5,997 bases of DNA from Syntrophaceae bacterium UBA4778 (GTDB taxonomy: Bacteria; Desulfobacterota; Syntrophia; Syntrophales; UBA4778), in NCBI GenBank assembly GCA_002403175.1, contig DHHG01000140.1, positions 1 through 5,997 of the forward strand, given 5' to 3'. The translations under genes and the position numbers were made by a program. This document shows, piece by piece, positions 1 through 5,186 of the stretch (the first letter of the stretch is position 1; each line of letters begins with the position of its first letter). The notes below the pieces were generated by a model. It was given only the letters and a program-made list of their open reading frames with translations, searched no databases and was not told where the DNA came from.

Positions 1-5
1 TGATG
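1..5 (+). other. Possible stop-start overlap (TGATG) with an upstream gene
   Basis: The window opens with TGATG, in which a TGA stop shares its A with the ATG of the dehydratase subunit. Overlaps of this kind are common between translationally coupled subunits, and 2-hydroxyacyl-CoA dehydratases are heterodimers of two related subunits. The inference is that a partner subunit gene ends at position 3. Only two bases lie upstream, so the overlap could be chance and the reading frame could also continue to the left. Confidence 0.35.
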
Positions 6-1250
6 CGGAGAATGACTTTTGGAAGGAAAGCCGTCCATCTGGAGTCGACCTGTCTGGTTATCTCCAGCATTGTTAAATGCCTGATCGATTACCTGGAAGA
101 CATGTTCTATCATCCGGAACTGGTTATTATAGAAGAAGATATGGTCCCGCCGGAAATATCGCGCGCCATGGGACTGAATCCCTGGATGCCCGAAGGAACG
201 GGATTGATACTGACCTTTTTGGATCCCGAAGGCGTGATCGACTATATCGATGAGGCGGAACACGCCGGTATCAATCCCGATGCGTGCGGACTTCTGAAGT
301 CCACTCTGGGACAGATTCTGAAAGGTCAGCAGCCGAAAGGGAAGGCCATTGTGTCGTCCAACATGCCGTGCGATTCGGGACAATCTGCGTATTCCATGGT
401 CAAACAGTACTATAATCTCCCAACATACTGGATTGATGTTCCCTATAATTTTATGAACTCCGAAAGAGCGGAAAGCCTGTTTGTAGAGGACCTGAAAGGC
501 ATGATCAAGTTTCTTGAAGAGCATACACCCGGGCGCATGGACTGGAACCGCCTTAAGGAAATTTGTGAAAACAGGAACCGAATAGTGGAGTTAGAAATGG
601 AAGTTTGGGATATGGTGCGAACGCGTCCGGCCCCTTTGGCTTCTGAAGCCATTTATTTCAGTCACTTCCTGTTATTCAATACTTTTACCTGGCATAAAGA
701 GACGGTCCGGTTGTGGGAGAAACTGGTTAAGCTGGGGCGAAAGAATTTAGAAAAGGGCAAAGGGGCCGTTGAGAATGAAAAATACAGAGCCGTTGTCTGG
801 AATGCGCCTTTTATTCATTTTGTGGATATCTTCAATAAGCTGGAAAATGAATACGGTCTTGTGGTCGTGATGGACAGCCTGAGTTATAACAACATTCCAT
901 TGATAGATACATCCTCTCCCGAGTCGATGCTCAAAGGTCTTGCCCATATCATTATGGAGGGCCCGATGGTGAGAAACACGAGGGGGCCCAAAGAAAACTA
1001 CTATGACTATATGTTTCAATGCTGGAAGCAGTTCGACCTTGACATGGTCTGGATGTCCAACAACATCAACTGCAAAAGCGCCCAGGGGATGAACGGGATG
1101 CTCCGGGAAATGTGTCGGGAGAAGAATATCCCTTACTTTGTTCTCGATTACGATCTTCTGGATCCACGCACGATCAATAGCGATAACATGATGAAGCAGG
1201 TGGACCATTTTATGGAAAATGTGATGAAGGCAAAGCGGATAGAAAAGTGA
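3..1250 (+). CDS. 2-hydroxyacyl-CoA dehydratase / benzoyl-CoA reductase family subunit (HgdB/BcrB-like, D-component)
   Basis: This is a 415-residue cytoplasmic protein of the HGD-D family (COG1775 type), which covers 2-hydroxyglutaryl-, lactyl- and phenyllactyl-CoA dehydratases and ATP-driven benzoyl-CoA reductases. These enzymes act through a ketyl radical or Birch-type one-electron chemistry. Seen in the sequence: the N-terminal P-E-I-x-x-A-M-G-x-x-P signature near residues 50-60; Cys95; the P-C-D segment with Cys123, expected to be a [4Fe-4S] ligand; a Rossmann-like half starting at R262-A-V-V-W; Cys340 and Cys357, the latter in N-C-K before a helix; and the C-terminal I-P-Y-F-V-L-D-Y-D-L-x-D-P-R block near 376-389. 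Length is normal for the family. The first ATG is used, but the gene could begin further left. The activator gene follows 66 bp downstream on the same strand, which supports dehydratase or reductase function. The substrate cannot be read from the sequence; one activator gene rather than a BcrA/BcrD pair leans towards a dehydratase. Confidence 0.9.
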   Translation: MRRMTFGRKAVHLESTCLVISSIVKCLIDYLEDMFYHPELVIIEEDMVPPEISRAMGLNPWMPEGTGLILTFLDPEGVIDYIDEAEHAGINPDACGLLKSTLGQILKGQQPKGKAIVSSNMPCDSGQSAYSMVKQYYNLPTYWIDVPYNFMNSERAESLFVEDLKGMIKFLEEHTPGRMDWNRLKEICENRNRIVELEMEVWDMVRTRPAPLASEAIYFSHFLLFNTFTWHKETVRLWEKLVKLGRKNLEKGKGAVENEKYRAVVWNAPFIHFVDIFNKLENEYGLVVVMDSLSYNNIPLIDTSSPESMLKGLAHIIMEGPMVRNTRGPKENYYDYMFQCWKQFDLDMVWMSNNINCKSAQGMNGMLREMCREKNIPYFVLDYDLLDPRTINSDNMMKQVDHFMENVMKAKRIEK

Positions 1251-1301
1251 AAGCTGGATTCCGAATTTAAAATAGTGAGAAAATGATTCTCTTAATATAG
1301 A

Positions 1302-1308
1302 GGGGAGG
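1302..1308 (+). promoter_or_regulatory. Strong ribosome binding site of the activator gene
   Basis: GGGGAGG lies 8 bases upstream of the ATG at 1317, close to the ideal spacing for a Shine-Dalgarno sequence. It fixes the start of the activator and implies efficient, independent translation even if the gene is co-transcribed with the dehydratase subunit. Confidence 0.85.
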
Positions 1309-1316
1309 ACTCAGCA

Positions 1317-2117
1317 ATGGCGGGCAAGTATTATGGTGGATGCGATATAGGATCGACAACAGGAAAGGGCGTTATTCTGGATGATGCAGGCAAAATGGTG
1401 GCATCTGCCATTATCCCCAGTGAGATAGACCCAGAAGCCACGGCCAATATGGTTATGGAGAAGGTCTGTGCCCAGGTATCTGGACTAAAGGAATACAGGG
1501 AGCTGGCCTTCTTGGTGGGTACCGGCTATGGAAGGAACGAGGTCCCCTTTGCCCATGAAAATATTTCAGAAATAAGTTGCCACGGAATGGGTGTCTTTTC
1601 CTGCGATCCAAAGATCAAAACGATTGTTGATATCGGCGGCCAGGACATGAAAACCATATCCCTGAACGGGGATGGTTCGGTTCGGGAGTTTGCAATGAAT
1701 GACAAGTGTGCGGCTGGAACGGGCAGGTTTTATGAGGCCATGAGCCGGATCTTCCGGATGGAACTCGATGATTTTTCAGAACTTTCCCTGAAGGCGAGCA
1801 ATCTTATATCGGTAACCGCTCAGTGCAGCGTTTTTGCAGAAAGTGAAGTCATCAGCCTGCTTGCAAAGCGAAATCCCCCTGAGAATATTGCGGCTGGAAT
1901 CCAGTCCGCTGTGGCCAAGCGGTGTTTCACATTACTCAAGCGGATCGGTATGGAACCGTTGGTGACAGTTACCGGCGGTTGTGCTAAAAACCGCGGACTT
2001 ATCAAGGCTCTTACCAAACTCATCAATACGGAGGTTTCGCCCCTTCCGGTCGACCCGCAAATCATTGGTGCGCTGGGCGCTGCAATCTTTTCAATTCGGA
2101 AAGGAAAAACCAGGTAA
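1317..2117 (+). CDS. ATP-dependent activator of 2-hydroxyacyl-CoA dehydratase (BadF/BadG/BcrA/HgdC family ATPase)
   Basis: This 266-residue ASKHA-fold ATPase is the size of HgdC. As a homodimer holding one bridging [4Fe-4S] cluster, such proteins hydrolyse ATP to push one low-potential electron into the partner dehydratase. Seen here: phosphate-binding loop D-I-G-S-T-T-G-K at residues 10-17; V-G-T-G-Y-G-R near 67-73; second phosphate loop D-I-G-G-Q-D-M-K at 105-112; cluster cysteines Cys131 (in D-K-C-A-A-G-T-G-R-F) and Cys170 (in A-Q-C-S-V-F-A-E-S-E), 39 residues apart as in the characterised HgdC; and the adenosine-site loop T-G-G-C-A-K-N near 219-225. All key residues are present, so it should be functional. 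It follows the dehydratase subunit by 66 bp with its own strong ribosome binding site. As in benzoyl-CoA reductases, family membership alone does not settle the substrate. The gene stops 55 bp before the convergent transporter remnant. Confidence 0.95.
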   Translation: MAGKYYGGCDIGSTTGKGVILDDAGKMVASAIIPSEIDPEATANMVMEKVCAQVSGLKEYRELAFLVGTGYGRNEVPFAHENISEISCHGMGVFSCDPKIKTIVDIGGQDMKTISLNGDGSVREFAMNDKCAAGTGRFYEAMSRIFRMELDDFSELSLKASNLISVTAQCSVFAESEVISLLAKRNPPENIAAGIQSAVAKRCFTLLKRIGMEPLVTVTGGCAKNRGLIKALTKLINTEVSPLPVDPQIIGALGAAIFSIRKGKTR

Positions 2118-2172
2118 GCTATATGTGGGTCCCTGTATTCCTGCCTGTATGAAAATAGAAAGGGCTGTTACG

Positions 2173-2352
2173 TTAATAAGTCCAGGTTAGGTTAGCGGCA
2201 ACAACGCTCAGGTTCGCATTATTATAGGAACCCGCCACGTGTCCCGCCAATGGTCCCCGGTTCTGATCGATCGGCATGTCTCCAATCCAGGCGAACTCGT
2301 AGGCAAATCCCAACTTCAGGCTTGGTGATGGACATGACAGGTCAATACGAAA
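2173..2352 (-). pseudogene. C-terminal remnant of a FadL/TodX-type outer-membrane transporter
   Basis: Read on the minus strand, this stretch encodes about 59 residues ending L-T-W-T-Y-stop. It contains L-K-L-G-F-A-Y-E-F-A-W, G-D-M-P-I-D-Q and G-P-L-A-G-H-V-A-G-S-Y-N. Alternating hydrophobic residues and a terminal aromatic residue are typical of the last beta-strands of an outer-membrane barrel, and the G-Y/F-x-Y ... G-P-L-A-G ... G-x-Y ... L-x-W-x-F/Y pattern resembles the end of FadL/OMPP1 channels, which import fatty acids and aromatic hydrocarbons. In-frame stops (TGA at 2359-2361, TAA at 2353-2355) precede it, and there is no start codon or signal peptide, so only the 3' end of a gene of perhaps 400 or more residues survives. 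The rest appears to have been lost by a rearrangement between this point and the glycosyltransferase gene. The family call is from memory of the consensus; another barrel family is possible. Confidence 0.55.
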
Positions 2353-2469
2353 TTATACTCAAAATCGGACTGAAACAGATCGCAATGACTTTTTCGTTAT
2401 TTTTAAAATGCGCTCTATCTCGCTATTTAGTAGCCCAACAACCTTGCCGGGTTATCATTGTGAAATGAG

Positions 2470-2496
2470 AAAGGGTTCAGTTATCCGCAACCCTCT
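2470..2496 (-). terminator. Weak candidate terminator hairpin downstream of the glycosyltransferase
   Basis: On the minus strand AGAGGGTT and AACCCTTTCT flank an 11-base loop. They can form an 8-bp stem that includes one G-U pair, which exists only in minus-strand RNA. It sits 56-82 bp past the stop codon of the minus-strand glycosyltransferase. There is no good U-tract, so termination would be weak or Rho-assisted. Confidence 0.25.
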
Positions 2497-2551
2497 ATTT
2501 AAGGTAATCTCAAGGGGCGTCGGACCTCTGCTTCCGTGAGGTGAAAAGGAC

Positions 2552-3838
2552 TCATAAGTTGGGCATGGATTCATTTCCCTTCAGTTTATGATAAGTTCTT
2601 CCACCCCAGCTTCCGCCTTTTCCTTGCCAGTACTTCACCGCGGAATCAAGCGTCATTATGCAGTAATAAAAGCCGATCACCGGCAAGGCCAGCCCAAAAA
2701 TCGGAGATACAAGATACAACTTTAAAGTCGGGCGATAAGCAACTCCCATTGATACCAATGCTAATGCGGACAACAAGGTGATCAACCCTCTTCCGGTTAG
2801 CATTCCCCAGATGAAACCAAATGGAGGTATTAAATAAATCAAAATCATTCCCAGTAGAGTCAATCCCAACAAAACAATCGAATAGTTCAGTTGGGTAAAA
2901 GCTGTTCTGGCAACCATGCTCCAAATGCCAGATAAATTGGAATAATGTCTTAAGCTGCGGGTTTTTTCAGTCAGCCCTAACCAAATTGGATTCAAGGATT
3001 TAGATTTTAAGGGAAAGGCAACTTTTACAAAGGAGAAACCGGAATTTATGGCAGTATGGGTTCCATTTTGGGAAAGGGTTGAACTGGTGCCCTTAACCGC
3101 TTGAGCCAAAGTGCAATCATCTATCAGCGTATCTTTCAAAATCTGCAAACCACCGATACGGGTTAAGGCTTCCCTGCGAATTAAGATGCAACCTCCGGCA
3201 GCTGCTGCAAATTGAATTTTAGGATCATTGACCCAGCGAAAAGGATATAATTTTTGAAAGAAGAAAACAAAGGCAGGGATCAGCAATTTCTCCCAAAAGC
3301 TTTTGCACCTCAACATTACCATTAGAGATACCATCTGATATTGTTCAGCTTCAGACTTTTCCATCAGTTCCATCAGATTGTGGGGTGAATGTTCAATGTC
3401 GGCATCGGTAAACAAGAAGTAATCCGGAGGAACCTTTAAAGATTGAGCGTACCGGATTCCCTGCTCCATCGCCCAAAGTTTTCCCGTCCAGCCTATCGGC
3501 AGAGATTGAGATTTGATGATATTTAATTTGTCTGTCCGATTCAGAATCGCAGCGGTTTTTTGAGCGATTCCTGCGGTTCCGTCACTGCTTCCGTCATCGA
3601 TTAAAATTACTTTCTCCATACCCGGATAGTTCTGATTGAGAATCGATTTCAAGCTGGTCCCGATGAACTCAGCTTCGTTCCTTGCTGGAACAATTACAGT
3701 TACAGATGGGAAATGTGATAACGGGACTTGAGTATCTGAAAGCCTCTGATCGGCTCTCCAAAATTGACCTCTGAGCAACAGCAATATGATCCATATTACG
3801 AAAGATAACAGTGCTAGAATTAAAATAGTTGTTTCCAT
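2552..3838 (-). CDS. hpnB: Hopanoid-associated family 2 glycosyltransferase, HpnB-like, with an internal insertion
   Basis: This 428-residue membrane-linked GT-A glycosyltransferase belongs to the hopanoid-cluster family HpnB, whose exact product is not established. Seen: an N-terminal transmembrane helix (residues 4-22) followed by R-G-Q-F-W-R-A-D-Q-R-L; P-A-R-N-E at 51-55; D-D-G-S-S-D-G-T at 81-88; the HpnB-typical G-W-T-G-K-L-W-A at 117-123; nucleotide/metal motif T-D-A-D at 144-147; I-P-A-F-V-F-F-F-Q-K-L-Y-P-F-R-W-V-N-D at 187-205; A-A-A-A-G-G-C at 211-217; I-D-D-C at 239-242; hydrophobic C-terminal helices near 320-397; and a basic G-K-G-G-S-W-G-G-R tail. Residues ~250-283 look like an insertion compared with the family, where I-D-D-C-x-L-A-x-x-V-K normally runs almost straight into I-W-L-G-L-T. 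ATG 3838 was chosen over an in-frame TTG at 3853 because it best fits the family N-terminus; neither has a good ribosome binding site. No other hopanoid gene is in the window. Confidence 0.88.
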   Translation of the reverse strand: METTILILALLSFVIWIILLLLRGQFWRADQRLSDTQVPLSHFPSVTVIVPARNEAEFIGTSLKSILNQNYPGMEKVILIDDGSSDGTAGIAQKTAAILNRTDKLNIIKSQSLPIGWTGKLWAMEQGIRYAQSLKVPPDYFLFTDADIEHSPHNLMELMEKSEAEQYQMVSLMVMLRCKSFWEKLLIPAFVFFFQKLYPFRWVNDPKIQFAAAAGGCILIRREALTRIGGLQILKDTLIDDCTLAQAVKGTSSTLSQNGTHTAINSGFSFVKVAFPLKSKSLNPIWLGLTEKTRSLRHYSNLSGIWSMVARTAFTQLNYSIVLLGLTLLGMILIYLIPPFGFIWGMLTGRGLITLLSALALVSMGVAYRPTLKLYLVSPIFGLALPVIGFYYCIMTLDSAVKYWQGKGGSWGGRTYHKLKGNESMPNL

Positions 3839-4229
3839 TTTTTCTAAGATCAAGGATTTCAGAAATTAATTGTTCTTGGAAACCGGATTTCCCTTTCAGA
3901 AATTTCTTATGTACCTGGACAGCTTTCGATCTGTAACTAACATCAAAGCCAAGACATATAGAAAAATGAAGCGGAGAAGAGTGCTTACATACTACTGCAG
4001 ATTCGGTATCTTTCAATACGTCCCATTTCTTATATTTTGAATGGCAGTATGCTAAAAGTGGATTCATCTGAAAATCTTGCTGGATAGGAAAAAATATGTT
4101 GTAGGGCTAGGCTAAAGGTGAACAAATTTGATTTAGGAGATCATCCCAATCGGCTATTTTGGGGTGATTGCTGCGGCAAGTTAAATGATGGGAGCTTTCG
4201 GAAAGGAGGAAAACTCGATTGGTAAGTCT
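3839..4229. other. Intergenic stretch without a convincing gene
   Basis: About 390 bp separate the glycosyltransferase start from the PAS gene stop. A minus-strand reading frame begins at ATG 4067, but it runs almost 170 bp into the glycosyltransferase in another frame and resembles nothing I recognise. On the plus strand a GGAGG at 4205-4209 precedes a TTG at 4219, but this opens only about 31 codons antisense to the PAS gene end. No clear hairpin terminator follows the PAS gene. The glycosyltransferase promoter should lie here, but I cannot pick a good match. Confidence 0.5.
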
Positions 4230-4691
4230 TCATTTCCGAGTAAAGAACACTTGCTTTTCAAATATGCTTTGTACCGGTTCAAGAATTCCGTTTAAGGCAG
4301 TACCCCATTTATAAGGGATATTCAGAATAAAGGCATTACATTCTATCCTGTTTCCATCCATTGAAATACCCGTAAATTGAAAATTCTCTGTTTTAATGCA
4401 ACCTCGGCATATCTCATTGTACTTTTTGGAGACGTAAGATTGGCACTCTTGAGATATGAGTCTCATTGGATTAAATTTATAACTGCAAGCCTCTTCAGGT
4501 GAGATACTGAAAAGTTCGGAAAATTTATCGTTGATATACTCAAATCTCCTATCAAATAAAACAAAAAAGGCTTTATCAAATGGCATTAATTGGGAATTGG
4601 TCAGATTTTGCTTGATCGTTTTTTCTTTCGATATGGGAAATAGATTACGTTCTACATTCAATTCGCCTTTTTTCTTTTCGATGACTTTCAT
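4230..4691 (-). CDS. Small single-domain PAS protein
   Basis: This is a 153-residue soluble protein. Residues ~39-138 read as one PAS sensor domain: F-F-V-L-F-D-R-R-F-E-Y-I-N-D-K-F-S-E-L-F at the start, E-x-F-Q-F-T-G-I-S-M-D-G-N-R-I-E-C-N-A near 102-120 as the central strands, and G-T-A-L-N-G-I-L as the last strand. In sensor kinases and regulators this strand usually runs on into D-I-T-E-R-K and a linker to an output domain. Here the sequence changes after G-I-L and stops 17 residues later, with no kinase, DNA-binding or cyclase domain in any frame downstream. The N-terminal ~30 residues are basic and probably flexible. Five cysteines are present, including Cys95-x-x-Cys98, but no established ligand motif is apparent. 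It may be a free-standing sensor acting on a partner elsewhere, or the surviving piece of a larger regulator. Base composition is AT-rich. A promoter and a modest ribosome binding site lie upstream. Confidence 0.75.
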   Translation of the reverse strand: MKVIEKKKGELNVERNLFPISKEKTIKQNLTNSQLMPFDKAFFVLFDRRFEYINDKFSELFSISPEEACSYKFNPMRLISQECQSYVSKKYNEICRGCIKTENFQFTGISMDGNRIECNAFILNIPYKWGTALNGILEPVQSIFEKQVFFTRK

Positions 4692-4695
4692 AAAG

Positions 4696-4699
4696 CCTC
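4696..4699 (-). promoter_or_regulatory. Ribosome binding site of the PAS gene
   Basis: On the minus strand GAGG, within AGATGAGG, lies 4 bases before the ATG at 4691. The spacing is a little short, but it is the only purine-rich match and supports this start. Confidence 0.5.
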
Positions 4700-4789
4700 A
4701 TCTTTCTGATTAACAAAAAGGGTAAAATGAATGGCAATTAAACTAAGAGGGGCGGTACATGCATCACATTCATAAGAACTAATTTAAAA

Positions 4790-4817
4790 AGCTTAGATAA
4801 AAAATAATTTTTGTCAA
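4790..4817 (-). promoter_or_regulatory. Sigma-70-type promoter for the PAS gene
   Basis: On the minus strand a perfect -35 box TTGACA (4812-4817) is followed after 16 very AT-rich bases by TAAGCT (4790-4795) as a partial -10 box. Transcription from here would give a leader of roughly 90 bases before the PAS start codon. The -10 match is mediocre, so the position rests mainly on the -35 box, the AT-rich spacer and the location. Confidence 0.5.
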
Positions 4818-4908
4818 CAAATTATTACGAAATTAATGCTACAATTCGTACATCAGGAAATGGCTTTTTCTTGTTCCGTTTTGGTTGTAAGATGAAGCTA
4901 ATAAAAAA

Positions 4909-4943
4909 GGGGATACGGATTTGAACCCGTAACCCCTTTTTTT
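4909..4943. terminator. Bidirectional intrinsic terminator
   Basis: GGGG-A-TACGG (4909-4918) pairs with CCGTA-A-CCCC (4927-4936) around the loop ATTTGAAC. This makes a stem of 9 pairs with a single central mismatch. It is flanked by six A on the left (4903-4908, after ATA) and seven T on the right (4937-4943), so a U-tract follows the stem in transcripts of either strand. For minus-strand transcripts it ends the unit containing the CoiA-like gene and the tRNA-like element, and it insulates the PAS promoter from them. The minus-strand loop reads GTTCAAAT, very like a tRNA T-loop. Confidence 0.85.
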
Positions 4944-4947
4944 ATTA

Positions 4948-5017
4948 TGGTAGTCCCAAGGGGAGTTGAACCCCTGCTTCCGGCGTGAGAGAGCACCGGA
5001 AAAGCCTAATTCCGCCA
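4948..5017 (-). tRNA. Degenerate tRNA-Glu-like 3' fragment (anticodon arm to CCA), probable pseudo-tRNA or integration scar
   Basis: On the minus strand the segment ends with a perfect T-arm, AGGGG-TTCAACT-CCCCT, then an acceptor 3' strand TGGGACT, discriminator A and encoded CCA (4948-4950). Before the T-arm come a short variable loop and CTCTCAC-GCCGG, which matches a tRNA-Glu anticodon loop (anticodon CUC) with its 3' stem. Upstream, CCGGTG can still pair, but three extra bases disturb the 7-base loop. The D-arm-like GGCGGAATTAGGC at 5004-5016 is only loosely tRNA-like. No 5' acceptor strand complementary to TGGGACT exists in the preceding 100 bases, so this cannot be a normal functional tRNA. 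The bidirectional terminator follows 4 bases after its U-tract begins. Such 3' tRNA pieces are the usual scar of tRNA-targeting integrases, but a decayed tRNA gene is equally possible. Confidence 0.55.
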
Positions 5018-5186
5018 TTTTATTGAGCTTTAAAGCCGATTTATACCGTTTAAAACGATCAAGTCCCGACCAGATTCACGACCAACTTTTTAATACGAAC
5101 TTTACCAGTACAATATGACTAATCGCTGTTTCGGAACGACCCGCTGGGCCGTGATAAGCTCAAGCGAGGTATTTAAGCACGATTTA
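5018..5186. other. Short intergenic stretch, no feature recognised
   Basis: This 169-bp stretch separates the stop of the CoiA-like gene from the tRNA-like fragment. Neither strand shows a plausible gene, a strong hairpin or a good promoter. A short plus-strand frame starting at 5115 runs antisense into the CoiA-like gene and is not credible. If the tRNA fragment is an integration scar, this would be the edge of the inserted or host segment. Confidence 0.4.

Noticed and set aside
747..1208. Long minus-strand frame opposite the dehydratase subunit
   Set aside because: It is fully antisense to a conserved gene, and its His/Val-rich composition is typical of a shadow frame.
1277..1291. Small hairpin GAGAA/TTCTC between dehydratase and activator genes
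   Set aside because: It has only five mostly A-T pairs and no U-tract, too weak to call a terminator or regulatory element.
2250..2468. Plus-strand open frame of 72 codons behind the activator gene
   Set aside because: It lies antisense to the barrel-protein remnant, has no ribosome binding site, and its translation has no recognisable pattern.
3669..4067. Minus-strand frame of 132 codons over the start of the glycosyltransferase
   Set aside because: Nearly half of it overlaps the clearly real glycosyltransferase in another frame, and its unique part resembles nothing known to me.
4205..4315. Plus-strand small gene after GGAGG and TTG
   Set aside because: It spans only about 31 codons, antisense to the end of the PAS gene, with a rare start codon and no recognisable product.
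4811..4856. Plus-strand promoter using TTGTCA and TACAAT
   Set aside because: The boxes are 23 bases apart, too far for sigma-70, and no plus-strand gene follows before the terminator.
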